Shown: positions 1 to 15,000 of the stretch, one piece after another | How positions within the stretch are numbered: the first letter of the stretch is position 1 | Layout of the letters: each line of letters starts with the position of its first letter | Source: Progne subis subis | Taxonomy: Eukaryota; Chordata; Aves; Passeriformes; Hirundinidae | Reading direction: 5' to 3' | DNA length: 64,000 nt | Assembly (NCBI GenBank): GCA_022316685.1 | Contig: JAKJHU010000084.1 | Span: 2,055,001-2,119,000 of the forward strand | Notes under the pieces: model-generated | Seen by the model: the letters and a program-made list of their open reading frames with translations, nothing else | Told to the model about the DNA's origin: nothing | The model's database searches: none | Position numbers and translations under genes: made by a program

Positions 1-57
1 GAAAAACAAGAACTGCAGGAGGAGAAGCGTAAAGCTGTGGAGAACATGGAACAACAG
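1..57 (+). CDS. TPR: TPR exon, window exon 1 (partial at left edge)
   Basis: Frame +1 reads [16 protein letters not shown] up to a donor at GTATGC (58). It is Gln/Glu/Lys-rich coiled coil and ends on a codon boundary. The exon start lies outside the window. Confidence 0.85.
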
Positions 58-3000
58 GTATGCACTCACCCCCGCACAAGAGTCCCCAGGAATGGGCTTC
101 ACAAAGCTTCCTGTGCTTCACTTGGGTCTCCCGGTGTAGCAGTGCCCTGAACCAGGTCTTTTAGAGTGTACACAGGGTACCTGAACTTGTGAGAGGTTTC
201 CAAACATGAACAGTACATTGACAGTGGCACTTCAGTGGAGTGATTGTGTGTTTAAAGCTGTCACTCTCTGCCTGAACTTTGAGCAGGAAAACGTAAATAA
301 CAACCTTTGTGAGAGGTTTCAGAAGGAAACAAAATTACTGTAACTAGAATGACTGCAGGCCCAAACTGAAAGTAAAGGATTATATTTTTACTGGGAAAGA
401 GCTCCGTATATTAAGAAGTCAAAATATACAAAGTATTTGTCTCTTTTAATGCTAATTTTAATCTATAAGTAATAAAATGATCACCATTATGAATGACTGT
501 GTTCAGTACTCTGCAAATAGTTTGCCACTTAGTTCTGGGTTTGTTCTTACTTTGTTTTTGTTGTTCCCCTGTCACTGCAGCTTTCAGAACTGAAGAAGAG
601 TCTGTCAGCTGTGCAGTCAGAAGTTCAGGAAGCTCTTCAGAGAGCCAGCACAGCTCTGAATAATGAACAACAGGCCAGAAGGGACTGCCAGGAACAAGTA
701 TGTTTGTGTTGTTTGCCTATTTTTAGCCAGGGTCAGCAAAATTCCTGTTAGCTTTCAGTTGAACTCAAAACTAAACTTGTTACTCAGGGAGTGCTGGAGG
801 CAGGAAAAGTGCTGGGAGAGCACATTCTCTATTTTGGGAGCAGCTGTTTATTGAACTGCAATAGATTTCTAAGGTCTATTTCATTATGTAAAAAGATTAG
901 TTTGGGAATGTAATGAACTGGTCTTAACTGAATTGCTGCCCCCATGCCCTAAGGAGGGAGCTGAAAATGCTCCCAACAAGACAATGGGGAAAGTATTTTT
1001 CTAACCCAAAAGATAATTGTTGTCTGTTATGACTCTGGGGCAGTGATATTTAGCAGCAGCTGAGAAGATTGTCTTCTTATCAGCTGTTTTTTTAAAGGAA
1101 TTTACTTTTCCACAGATGAGAATTCCAGCAGCCCTAATTGGTGTCAAGGGTGTCGAAAAGCTTTTGTCTGTTTAATCCAACCCCAAATGTAGTAGATGGG
1201 CATTTCCATGTTTCCTGTACTTGAGAATAGCAGAGGTTTTGGGCAGCGGTTTTCTTTTTGCTTTGTGGTCACTTGATTTTGTCTCTTTGTATGCATCAAA
1301 CTATACATAAGGGTAGCAGAGGTAATTTATTCTGGTTTTGTGCAGGCAATGATGGCTTCTGAAGCTCAGAACAAGTATGAGCGGGAATTGATGCTTCATG
1401 CTGCTGATGTGGAGGCACTACAGGCTATCAAAGAGCAAGTCGCCAAGAATGCAGCGGTGAGGCAGCAGCTGGAGGAGGCTGCTAAGAAAGCAGAGTCAGG
1501 AGCTCTTAGGAATCCAAAGCCTCCTGGGAAGAGAGAGAGAGGATGATCAAGGTGTGATGGGCTTTGTTGTTTCAGTGGGTTGTTTCAGTTAACAGAAATT
1601 CAACCACAGAAATCACAGCCGGTGAATGATTTTGTTGTAGGATGAAGCTTCGAAACTTGCATCCCGCTGTGAGGATCTGGAAAAACAAAATCGATTATTA
1701 CATGAGCAGCTGGAGAGCATGAGCAATAAAATGGTGACTTCCATGAAAGAAGCCATCCCAACTGCAGCAAATGTTTCTCTTAGCGAGGAAGGCAAATCCC
1801 AGGAACAAATCTTGGAAATTCTTAGGTAACCTTAACTCTGGGTTCCTTCTCCTGGGGGATATAAATTAGATTTGAACTTCAGTAGTTCTGTATTACTTTG
1901 TACTTGAAGGATAATGTTAAAAATTCAAGTGCGTTTTTGCTGGTGGGAGGTGGTTGTGCTACATGAGAGCATTCTCCTGGTGTGATGAGGTGTTGAACTC
2001 CTCCCTGCAGGTTTATCCGTCGGGAGAAGGAGATTGCAGAGACGAGGTTCGAGGTGGCGCAGGTGGAGAGCCTGCGGTACCGCCAGAGAGTGGAGCACCT
2101 GGAGAGGGAGCTCCAGGAGCTGCAGGACAGCCTCAATGCTGAGAGGGAGAAGGTGCAGGTATGCCTGGGGTTAATGCTTTTGATTTCAATGAGTACAGGG
2201 CTGTTCTGGGCTTGCCTGTGCCCAAAAATGAATTTTTGAAAGAATTTGGTTTTTTTGGTTTTTTGTTTTTTTAACTGGGATTGCTTATAACCAAATGGTG
2301 TATCTTGTTCTGAGTCTTGTGAGAGAGTGTGGCAATTCCAAAATATCATAATTAGAGAAAATAAAGATAATTTATCTTTTATTTTTCCCCTCCCCAGTCT
2401 CCTGCTTCCCATTGTCTTGAATGTACATGGAATGCCATGATAGCTTTCCAAGGTGGTGTTATACCACATCCAGGTGGAGTATGTGTGCACGTCCAAGCAA
2501 AACAAATGACCTGAGTTGACTCTTTCCACAGGTAACAGCAAAAACCATTGCACAACATGAAGAATTAATGAAGAAAACTGAGACCATGAACATACTAATA
2601 GAAACCAACAAGATGTTAAGGGAGGAGAAGGAGAGGCTGGAGCAAGAGCTACAGCAGATACAAGCAAAGGTTAGTACTGAGCTTCACACAAACCTTTCAG
2701 ATATTCAGCGTATGAGTTAAATGTCGGGATATACCATCGCCAATTACAGTAAATACATTATTTACATTATAATTATTCCTTGAAGTCAGAGACGAATCAG
2801 GAAACTTTCCATTTTGAATTTTGAAAGACATTGGTCCACCTACAGCATTGGAAAGCTTGAAGTTCTCTTCCATTTAGATGAACCTGAAAGTCAGTGTTTA
2901 TTCTTCGCTAGAGGTATACCAGGAACAAGGATATTATCAGCAATTATATTAAAAATGGCACAAGAATACATATAAACAGACCACAGCTTAGAGTTTGAAG

Positions 3001-6000
3001 GGGAGATACTGCTTATTTTAGTGGAATCCAGTGCATTGGATTTTAACATTAATAATCTCTCCTGTACCGAAGTATAGAGTGAGCATCTAAGATTGGGAAG
3101 TCACACCAATTTTTTTTTTTTTTCTCTGTAGGCTCATCCTCTGCTGTTGTCTTTGCCCCTTTCTTTTCCTCCAGCTGGTTGCTGAGCGTAACCCCTTACT
3201 GTGCTTTCTCAGGTACGCAAGCTGGAGGCAGACATCCTGCCCCTGCAAGAGTCGAATGCTGAGCTCAGTGAGAAGAGTGGGATGCTGCAGGCAGAGAAAA
3301 AGCTCTTGGAAGAGGATGTTAAACGCTGGAAAGCCCGGACTCAGGTGGGGAAATACCTCCTTTCAAAGAACATAATGTGGAAAAAAGGCCCACCAGTCAA
3401 ACAACTAAAAGGAGTGCTAAATTTTCTTAGGAAGAATAAAAAACTAAGAAATATGTTAGAATTATAAAGCATTGTTCACGCAGCTTCAAAGTTGGGTATT
3501 TCATATCGAGATCCAAAAGCAGTGGCTCTAATTCAAAGAGATATTTTGGCTATAACTGTGTAATTATTTTACAAAAATGCCCCTGTTTTCTTCCCCCTTT
3601 TCAGCACCTACTGAGCCAGCAGAAGGACACCGATGTCGAAGAGTATCGAAAGCTCCTCTCTGAGAGGGAGGCAAATGCCAAACGTGTCCAGCAGATGAGT
3701 GAAGAAACGGGCAGGCTTAAAGCAGAAGTTGCCAGGTGTGGTATTGGTCAATTTGTAAAAAGTTTTGTGCAAAGCAAAATGTTCTGATTATAGCTGTATC
3801 TATAACTGCTGTGTATTTTTTATATAATTGAAGTGTAATTTCTTAAGTGTCTCCATGTAACTGCGAAACTTTTGGTATTCTTTCTGTGACTTGATAACAA
3901 GCAGGTAAGGTGAAGTGAGAGTTGTTTTCCAAGCTGTCTATTAGCTGGAATTATTCCAAAGTAATATATTGTAGAAAAATTTCTATTCTGTATTGCAAAA
4001 TCCTAGAAAACATAGTCCACTACAGATAATGCCTTTGGTGTTACATAAATATGGAATATTGAAATGTATGTGTTTTTAAGCATCTCATTTGCATCTCCCT
4101 CTGATCTCTTGTCATTTAGAACTAATGCATCCTTGACTACAAGCCAGAATCTCGTTCAGAGCCTGAAGGATGAAGTAACTAAAATAAGAACAGAAAAGGA
4201 CACTTTGCAGAAAGAACTGGATGCTAAAGTGGCTGACATACAGGAAAAAGTGAAAACTATAACACAGGTCAAGAAAATCGGTCGCAGGTACAAGACTCAG
4301 TATGAGGAGCTGAAAGCACAGCATGATAAGGTAGATAGAACTGAAATGGAGTATTCCTTAGCGCTTCTGGGGCTTGCCCAGAACTTTTAAACCAATCACT
4401 TGGCTCACAAAAGCATCTTGTGAAAGTAATGACCTTGTGATCAGATAGTCCCCTTCAGCCTTGTACCCCTTGATGCCTTTCAGATGGTTGCTGAAGCGTC
4501 AACTCTGCCTTTGGCAGAACCACAAGAAGACCAAGTTTCTGCCCAGGAAGTACAAGAGCTAAAAGACACTCTCAGTCAAGCTGAAGTGAAGACAAAGAAT
4601 TTGGAGACTCAGGTTGAAAGCTTACAAAAGGTAAGAACAGTGAGTAATTTCAGAGTACTGTTCGCCACTGCAGTTCTAAGTGTGTAATGGTGAAGAATGG
4701 GAGGTTTGAATGTGTGTCACAGAAATATGGGAAGTGACCAATTGTGCCTCTACTTTCTTGGGAAAGAGGGGTCTTAAGCTTAGTGTAAATCCTGTGTCTA
4801 GTGTGTGTCACATTATTTCCTGGAACAAGTGGGAAGGAGAATGCTGTTCTCCAGCTCTTGCATTCAGAGAGGACTGAACTCCTGTTGTTGATAAGCCTTT
4901 TAACCTTAATCAAGTGGCCAGCTAATATCAGCTCCTTGGAACTTGGGCCTTATATTTTCCAAAGTGGTTGGTTGAACAATCTTTCTCCCTAGACAATAAC
5001 AGAAAAGGAAACTGAAGTTAGAAATCTCCAGGAGCAGATAATGCAGCTACAGGCAGAACTGGCCCGCTTCCATCAAGATCTACAAGAGAAGACTACGCAG
5101 GAAGAACAGCTCAGGCAACAGATCACTGAGAAGGAAGAGAAAACAAGGAAGACCTTGCTTGCAGCCAAGCAGAAAATTGCACAGTTAGCTGGTATTGTAA
5201 TTAGTTTTTTCTGTCCTTAGAGATTTCTGATTATTTCTATGGAAAAGCCTTTAGACAGGATGCTTGAAAAATATGGCCTGCTTCATATTTTACTGAAAAG
5301 TGTTTTCTAGACTAAATGCTACAGGGATTGTTCTAAAGTTTAAAATTTAATTCCTCCAGGGGATGATATAAGTACATAAGTAACTGGACATAGAAAAAGT
5401 TTTGCTTACTTTTGGCCATTTTCTCTTGATTAGAGCAGATTTGCCCTACTAATAGCTTGGGTAATTCTCTCCTTCCCTAAATGTACAGGTGCAAAACAGG
5501 TCCTCTGTTTTTAAATGTCACTGAGAGGAATGTTGGTGTAAGAGCTTGATGAAAACATCTTGTTCTTTTGGGACGACTTCTTTGAGTTTTTATTTATCGA
5601 TATTTATTACATATTTTTCTATCTTTAGTTTCTTTTTATTTAATTCCACTTAAAAAGAAAAAATGGTCCTATTGCCTCCCAGATTTCCTTTTATAGCTTA
5701 ACATTTTTAGGATTAACATTTCAGGATTTCAGTGACCTGGTACAACACCCAGTGTTCAGTGTGCAGATTCAGCAAGGCTGGACCCTTTCCTGTTCCACCA
5801 GGTACAAAAGAGCAGCTCACAAAGGAAAATGAGGAGTGGAAGCAGAAGAGCACCTCCCTGGAGGAGCAGAAGACGGAGCTGGAGGTGCGGATGAGCGCGC
5901 TGAAGTCCCAGTACGAGGGGCGGATCTGCCGCCTGGAGAGGGAGCTCCGGGAGCAGCAGGAGCGGCACCACGAGCAGCGGGATGAGCCCCCAGAGTCCAC

Positions 6001-9000
6001 AAACAAGGTACAGAATGTACCCAGTCCTGCAGGCGGCCCTGGCACAGCAACCAGGCCACCACTGCCCAGCCTGGACTCACCTGCCACCTTGCCCTGCTCT
6101 TGGAAGTACATGGGTTGGCTTCAGTAAGGGTTCAGAACTTAATTTGAATTTCCTGCCCTAATCAGAATTCACAGTGCCAACAAGTAGGCAGTTCTGCCAT
6201 TCACTGTGAATCAGCCAAAGAGTTGTACACATTCTGCCCTCTATTTTTTGTCTTTTACTCATACGTTCAGTATAATGGGTTCATGTCTCAAAGCTTCAGA
6301 AAATACTTGAGCAGTTATCAATTTATTTTCCAGCCTTGGTACGGCTAGTATGATTTGGGGAATTTTCCATAATTACAGAGTCTGGCCAGGTAAATTCCCG
6401 ACAAGCATTTCTCTCACAGACTTGTTAGCATAGTGCTGAAGTGTTTTCCGTGCTGCCTGCTCTGTTTCATGTGTGCATGACATGATATTTCTGTTTTTTA
6501 CCTAATAGGTCCCAGAACAGCAGAGGCAAATCTCACTGAAGTCTACTCCAGCTTCAGGTGAAAGAGGAATGTGAGTTCAAGGGGTTTGCAGAGTTTCTGT
6601 GGTTGATACTTCTTGAGTTTATCACTTCTTGATGTAGTTGCTCTTCTTTTTAGCAAACCTCTGGCTTTTCATAATTGTTCTTAAACAGCTGCAAAGATAC
6701 TGACTGATAATACATTCCTCCTGTTTTCTCAGCTGTGTCTAATCAATAGGGCTTTTAAGCTGTAAACTGGCACGTTAACTGCAAGGAACAGGGTGTCTGG
6801 GAAACATGGGAGATTTTTTCCAATGTTTTCAGACTTCAGCGTTTTTGAAGTTGTATAATTTTGATTGTTAACTTTAACTCTTTTGATTTTGGGAAGGATC
6901 TTCCTTGTGCAAGAACAAGAAATGGACTGAACAGATAACTCTAAGGACAGATAAAACTAGTCATTTGCCTAAGCTCTGAAATGTGAAATATTGCTGTACT
7001 ACTGAGCTGGGATAACAAACTCCCTCTCAGCTGCTGTGAATGCACCCTTTAGGCAGCAAGACTTTCAAAAATGTCTCCTAAAATATGGCTACCCCTTCTC
7101 TCAGCCAAGAGCTGACATTGCTGTGCATTGAGTGAATCAGTTTTGATGTAGGATGTGTTACTCACTGTAATGAAGTCCCAGCACTGTCAACAGTATGAAC
7201 ATTTTGATCTGTTACTAGATTCCCACTTGATTACCTTGGAGGAAACCTGTTCAGTTCTCCAAGCTGGATAAAGTGCTATTGATGTCATAGTGTGTGTCTC
7301 TCTCCTTTCAATTATAAAAAGTTTGGAAGACAATTCCTTACACTTTTGTCAGGCTTTTAAATTTAAAAGCTTTTAAAAAATAGTGCTTCTGGCTATGAGA
7401 ATATATTTGTTATTTTTAAAATCTGCTTTCTGTACCATGATGAAACCAATCTTCTGTTTTTCAGTGCCAGCACTTCAGATCCTCCAACAGCAAACATTAA
7501 ACCAACTCCTGTTGTATCAACTCCCAGTAAAGTGACTGCTGCTGCAATAGCTGGGAATAAGTCTACTCCAAGAGCCAGCATCCGTCCAATGGTGACTCCT
7601 GCCACAGTCACCAATCCCACCACTACGCCCACAGCCACAGTTATGCCAACAACACAGGTGGAGACTCAGGAAGGTGAGCTCTTCAGTGTAGCGTAAGGAT
7701 CCTCAGTACCCAGAAGTGCTACTTTTGCCTTGAAACGTTGGTGGCAGTCACTTTGGAAGGGCCTCAGGCAGTGTCGTTGTCCCTTATCTCTTGGAGTGTC
7801 GCACTTCCATGACCATTCTACTTGCAGCGAAGTTCACGGTTCCTCAGCCAGAGATGTGCATAGCGTTAATTCATCTGCAAAACGCTGAGTGCACATGCTC
7901 AGGGCATCCTGAGAGGGAGAGTGTGAGCTGTGCTGGATGAATGAAGACCCTGACTGTGCTGCTGTTTGCCTTCCAGCCATGCAGTCAGAAGGACCCGTGG
8001 AGCATGTCCCAGTGTTCGGGAGCGCCAGTGGCTCCGTGCGCTCCACCAGCCCCAACGTGCAGACATCCCTGCCCCAGCCCATCCTGACTGTGCAGCAGCA
8101 GACACAGGCCACTGCCTTCGTGCAGCCCACCCAGCAGAGCCACGCTCAGATCGAGCCTGCAGCTCAGGAGCCGGCCCCTGCCATCGTGGAGGTGGTGCAG
8201 AGCTCCCAGATAGAGAGGCCCTCCACCTCCACAGCCGTGTTTGGCACAGGTTGGTGTCATTTTGTAGGCCTGCCTTGCTCAGTGCTTCCTTGTTGTTCCT
8301 TGTTGACCTTTGGCCAACCAGGCCCCACTTCAGTTTGGGCCTTTTTCCTCTCCCTTAGTTTACTGGACTTTTTAAGAACTTCTGATGTTAGGTTTCTTTC
8401 TTGAGCTGTCAGAAATGGTGCCTCTGAAATGCTGTTGGCACTGCATTCCTTAAAGTAGAAAGAAAATAAAATTTTGTTTTTGTCTTTTTCAGAGCAGCTT
8501 TGGAGTTTAATGCATTAAACCTTGCTGACTCCGTTTCCATGGCACTGTGAGCAAGGTTAATTGTAGGAGCCATGAGTAAGCTGCTTAAACTTGATTTTAA
8601 AATATAGGAAGTACTCTAAAGCTACTCACTGTAATACACTGTTGTGCATCTGGTTGTCCTACACAGTGTAAATAGAACATTTGTTCCCCAAAAAATCATT
8701 TCTGCAAACTATTGGAGTTCTCTTTTTCCTGCTGATACGCTCTTAAAAATTTTGAGTGTACTTGTCCAAAGAAGAGATACTGGAAGAAATATTTGAGTTG
8801 TGCCCTGAGGCTTATACTTAGGGTCAGTCAAGTTGTGAATAAAGGCCTGAGAGCTTAAGACTTGTAACTATGGGGTTGATGTTTTTCTGGCCTAGGAAAA
8901 TTGCACAGCTCAGTGCAGTCCTGATTGTTTGTTGTCACTCAGTGCAGAAATGGAGGTGATCTTCAGAGGAAGATACCAAAGCTTTTGATTACTGGTTTGT

Positions 9001-12000
9001 ACATGTATTGTTCTGAAAATAACTGAGAGGTCTTTGAAGTTTCAGCTACCCCCAGTTCCTCACTGTCTAAACGTTCCCGGGAGGAAGAGGAGGACAACAC
9101 TGTGGAGAACTCAGACCAGATCTCTGAGGAAACAGTGGATGCACCTACTTCAAAGAAACTGAGAATCATGCAGAGAGTTGGGCCTGAGGTTTGCACAAAC
9201 ATAAAGTGCTACGACTTAATCAGTCCCTTTTTAGGATTTGAGTGGGAAGAAAAAATGTGTTACTTCAGCGTAAATCAGTGAATTCTTAATTGACTTCCTA
9301 ATCTGTTGGGGAGGAAACAATTATATTTGGGTATCTAAAAAGGCAGAGGTTGAACCAGTTAGAATGAATGATGTAAATCTTAGCCTGTAGGATGGAAGAG
9401 AGAGGACTGTATCCTAGAACTGAGGAGAAAGAAGTTCAGACTTCTTTCAGTGTGGTTCAGAAGGTCTTTACAGTAATTCTGGACAAAAATACAGAGTATC
9501 TAGGAGATGGGAAGCAAAGATGAGTTGCTAGAAAACCCTACAGAAGATGCATGTGAATGTCGGTGTGAGGGATTTGGGATGTGCTGTGAAAAAAGAATGA
9601 AACTGAGACAGAACCTTACAGTGTTAAGGAAGGCAAAGATGGCTTTGGCTTTTATTAACTCTGTGCCAGAGGGCTGTTCATAAGAGAAAAAGGGCAGGAT
9701 TGCATAAGAACATTATCACTTAAGGATCAGGAGCTCTGGCGGTAGAATGGGAAACTTTGTTGATTTGGTTTTGGTCTTGAAAAGATTGAGTTATGCTGAG
9801 GTCCTGTGGGCTGGGGAAGGTGTATTTCTCCAGGGCAGGGAAGTGAGATTTTTGATAAAAGCATTGCTAAGGAAGCAGGAGAAAATGTTGCCCATAATCT
9901 TTGTGGGAAAAGATAATTTTTATTAATGAAGTAAAAAAAACATTATATGTTTTTTTGAGCAAATGTTTGTTCTTCCAGGAGGAAGTGACAGCAGAAGAGA
10001 GCACTGATGGAGAGGTGGAGGCACAAACCTACAACCAAGACTCACAGGATTCCATTGGAGAAGTAAGCATATTTAAAGAGCAAAAATCTTCAGCAGAAGT
10101 AACTATCTGCCCCCCAAACTCTCAGTATATTTCGAAGTGAAATCTCAAATGGAATCGTGCTGGTTTCCCATGGAAGCCACTTTAAAATGTTCTAAAGTTT
10201 AGGCTTGAACTGTTCAGTCACCTCTCACATTCTCTTTGTCCTCTGCTCTGGACAGTTTTTAAGGAGCAGCAGTAACTGTCCTCGAAGCATCAGTCTGGTT
10301 CTCTTGCTGTTGTATATGGTGCAGTGAATTTGGTTTGTTCTGGTGATTGCCTTTGGTCTTTGGCAGGGTGTGACACAGGGGGAGTATGCGCCCATGGAGG
10401 ATGGCGAGGAGACTTCCCAGTCTATCCCAATCGATCTTGGATCCCTTCAGTCAGACCAGCAAAACACTTCTTCATCTCAGGATGGCCAGTCCAAGAGAGA
10501 TGATGTGATTGTAATTGATAGTGATGATGAAGATGACGATGATGAAGAAAATGAAGGGGAGCAGGAAGTATGTATATCATGGAATTCCTTTATGATTTTG
10601 TCTTTCATCATATGTAAAACTCGCCAAGGAGCACTAATTTAATCAAAATATTTTTGACTAAGTAAGTGGTCTGTATTTATGTTGCCTGAACTTGTAGTGT
10701 TTTAAAGCTACCTGCTAATCACCTTGAGTTTTTCTTTTACTTTCCTTTACCTGAACCCTCAGGCTTTTCCATCTTCTTTCCTACCCTTACCATGTTGAAG
10801 AGGGAGAGAGGGAGTATCTGGGTGGGTGTTGATCTGTGCACCACATCCAGCCTATTCCACTCCTTTTTCTGCATTTCCCTAAGGCTCTTATTGTCTCATC
10901 ACAGGATTATGATGATGAGGAAGAGGAGGATGAGGATGATGATGAAGACACGGGGATGGGAGATGAAGGTGATGACAGCAATGAGGGAACTGGTAGTGCT
11001 GATGGTAATGATGGATATGAAGCAGATGATGCTGAGGTGAGATTTGTACTTTTGTTTTATAACCTATTAAATTTTTTGCAACAAATCATTGCTGTAATGC
11101 ACAGATGTGAATGCTTGGAAGAGAAAAGTCTTGGTATGAATTCATCAAAGTTGAGACTGATGCTGGGTGATGGTGATTTCTTAAAACTGGTGTTTTCACA
11201 AGAAAAATCAGCTTGAAATGTTTAAGAGGGCTGAGTGAAAATACAGTGTACAGGAGCCAGCAGCAAATGTTGTAGTTGCAAAGCTGGTGAGGCTTGAAGA
11301 GCTGGATATTTCACTGTCTGTTGTTACTAAATGACGGTGGCTACATTGTTTAGGTATATGTATGCACAGATACTCAAAACTTCTGAAATCTCATACAGTT
11401 CAATATGTTAATGTTGTAGATACAGAAATCTTTTAAGATTGTCATATATTTGACTCCGTTTGCTTTCTGAATGCTTTTGTACAGCTTTTGTATTCTCTTT
11501 ACAACCTATAATTTGTTTAATCATGCTCTCTTTATGTGGGATTTTAGGGTGCCGATGGTACAGATCCTGGAACAGAGACTGAAGAGAGCATGGGAGGAGC
11601 TGAAAGCAACCAGAGGGCAGCAGATTCCCAAAACAGTGGTACAGTTATTCCATGTTTCTTCACAGTCTGTGTATGTAGGGAGAGGGAAACGTAGAAGCTA
11701 TTTTCCATGTATTAAAATCTGCATTTAAAAGTAAAAATATAAGTGAAATACTAAAGGCCATTTCAACGTGTAGCATGGATTCTTTTGAAATGGATTCTTT
11801 CTGGATTTATTCTAAATTCCTTTGAAAATCCGGCAAGCTCTGGTTGCTGTGGAAACTTAATGGCTCGGTGGATTAATCTGTCTCCAAATCAGCACCTGAA
11901 TAATTAATACTTTGTTTCAGTGCTGGTGTTGTACCTGGAACAAGTCCTCTTTAAGTGATTTTAAATAACAATACGGGGCTCTCACCAGGCTTGCAAGGGA

Positions 12001-15000
12001 AAATTGTGTTAATGCGCGGCAGAATTGGAAGGTTTGCCTTCATGTTTTCGACTTGGTTCCTAGGGTTTTCCCCCTGTGTGTTTGTGTTGTAGGAGAGGGG
12101 AGCACAAGTGTGGCAGAGTCCACGTTTCCCCACGAGAGCCTGAGGGAGCAGCAGCCGTCGTCGGCGTCTGAGCGCCAGGGCCCGCGGCCCCCGCAGTCCC
12201 CACGGAGGCCACCGCACCCTCTGCCCCCACGGCTCACCATCCACGCTCCTCCCCAGGAGCTGGGGCCCCCAGTGCAGGTACAAACCAGCTCCAGCACCTC
12301 AGGAGACTGAAAAAAATTGCTGTATGATTTCTTATAAATAAAAACCGCTGGGAAAAATGTTGCCAGATGTTCAGCATCATAGAAATGGGTAGCTGAGCAA
12401 AGCGAGTTAGTGTGTGTCATCCTGCAGATGATGGCTGGACAGGGAACATACAAATCCATCCCCAGTGCCTTACTGCTTTTTTTCTTGGAATCTTTATTAT
12501 ATTATATCAGTGCTAGGTCAGTCAGTGGCTGATGATATTTCCACTCAAAAAGCTTTTCTTGGCCAGATTGTAGCTCACATTGGGAGGGTTTTTATGAGTC
12601 CCTGCCCCAGTGTAGACGGGGCAAAGGAATGTTGCCATTTATTTTCCAAGGTAAACCTTTCACAGTCAGAGCCTGACCCATGATTATGCTTTGTTGAAGA
12701 CCAGTAGATCTTGTAAATTAAAACATCACAACAGGATTTCTTCAAAAATATCCTGACTGAAATGATCCTTTACTATTAACTTGTGCTGAGACTTGGGATC
12801 AGAATATTTCTGTGTGCAAGTTTTCTGTATTCAGTAGAGACTTGAGTAAAATATCACTGTCACTTGCCCAGAATATACACATTGTCCCCAGGGAATGGGC
12901 TCGCCCCAAGGCTGCTGGAACTCCACGAGTGTTTGGACAAATGTTCTCAGGCTCTTCCTGGGTTTCTTGGGCCTGTCCTTCATGCAGGGGTTGAACTTAA
13001 TGATCCTTGTGGGTCCCTTCCAGCTCAGGACATTCTGTGATTCCATGATTGCTATACTTACTCATTTAGCTGCTATCCTTGGCTGTGACTGAACACTTGT
13101 ATGTTGTTAGAATTCCAGGACCACATTCACACAACTTCCCTCTTTTCTTTCCCATAAAGAGAATCCAGATGACTCGAAGACAGTCAGTGGGGCGAGGACT
13201 TCAGCTGACCCCTGGGATAGGTGGAATGGTGAGTGTATCAGAATCTACTACTAAAGACCTGCTTTGAGGGAATATCGCTACCTCTTGGGTTTATTTTGGT
13301 TTTTAAAGAAGCCTGGCTGCTGACTTCGGGGTCGGGGGGGGATGGTTTCTGTAGTCTTGCAGGAAATATCCTACTCCTGTTAATTCCTGTATTAATGGAA
13401 GGCAAAGACTAGAAGACTCCCAGGAAACAAAAGCTTCAAAAGAGATTCAACTGGTTTTGTCTAAGATTATTTTATTTACATGGTTTTAGAGCCAAAGTGG
13501 CTGTGTTGCTGGAAAAAATAATACTAAGTTCAGCCTCATCCTAAAGGAGCAAGGCTAATTTATGCTGTCTCCATCAGCTAATTTTGAACCCTTTATTTAG
13601 CTGTATTTGGCAGAACAAATGCAGGTTCAGCAAGAGAAAAGAGAGAGACTCACTGGCTAAAGTACGTCCTGTGAGATCAAAGGCATCAATTTGAGATGTC
13701 TGAAATAAAACAAGAATTTTGTTAGACCTAAATCTTGTCTTAGTTTTTCTGGACTATGTGGAAAAATCAACCTTTAACTCAGCTGGTAAAAACTGGAAAT
13801 ACATTGTAGGCTCTCATATCAGTCTCTTTTTTTCCAGCAGCAGCACTTCTTTGATGATGAGGACAGAACAGTTCCAAGCACACCAACTCTTGTAGTTCCA
13901 CATCGTACGGATGGATTTGCAGAAGCCATTCAGTAAGTAGATGTGGAAAAGAAAAAGGAAAAAAAAAAAAAGCTTTTCTCTAGTCTTTATTCTATTTCTT
14001 TCTATTTTTCAGCGAAAAGATAATAAATTTAAATTATATGAACTTATGATCAGAGTAACATGCTAGTTAGTAGGATAGATAACTGCATGTGCAGATAAGT
14101 AGTTATTGTTGGAATTGTGTGTCATATAGCTGATTGGTAAATTAGGAAGTGATTATTCTCCAGTGTATTGTTACCTGGTGATTTAAGAAGAGATTAAACA
14201 AACAAAAAAAGTTCTATGCAATTTTCCTTCCTTCTTCTTCCTCCCTCCCTGTTAATATTGCCAAAGAAAGTAGGAAAAGTTATTTCCACTTTTACTTTTG
14301 GGATGTTCTGGACATGTCCAGCAATCCACTTAAAATTGTAAGAGTTCATAGACTCATAGGGTAAGTAAATATTCTCTTGATGACTGTTGTACTAATTTTG
14401 ATTGCATTCCTAATAATTTGAGAAGCTAAATGCTGTTTATTTAGCAGTAGCTTAGCTAATTCCTATGGTCAGTATTAGCTCATTTTGTCTCATGCATAAT
14501 TTGTTCTCTTGGTCAGAAAGTTCTTCCCCTCTGCTCCGATCTTTGGGGAAGTTGCAGAATTCCTTAAGTCTGTGTTTTGCCAGTTCCCCCCAGGTAGCTG
14601 GAGTTCCTCGGTTCAGGTTTGGGCCCCCTGAAGATATGCCACAAACCAGCTCCAGTCACTCTGATCTTGGGCAGCTGGCATCACAAGGAGGTAAAGCAGT
14701 TCTGGGCTCTCTTTTCCATGGGTCTTTGAGTGAAAAAGAGAGAATTCAGTCAACAAAACACAATCCTGCTTCGGGAAATTGTTGAAGTGTGGCAACCTGC
14801 AACTCTTAAATAATTGTCAACAGAGAGGGAATAACAGAAAGTGAGAAGATGTTATCTTCAAGCTGCTACGTTTTTAGTTGTGTTAGGATTTTGAAATTGA
14901 ATGAAATATTGAAGGAATATTTTTTAACTCCAGTTTTACTATTGGTTGTAGCTTCCCTGTAGTGAAGCAATAGGGGAAAACAGCAAATGGAAAGAAATCT

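Noticed and set aside
1879..2667. 262-codon minus-strand frame
   Set aside because: It runs across two TPR exons and their intron, and has no known domain. Sense-strand exons are clear here.
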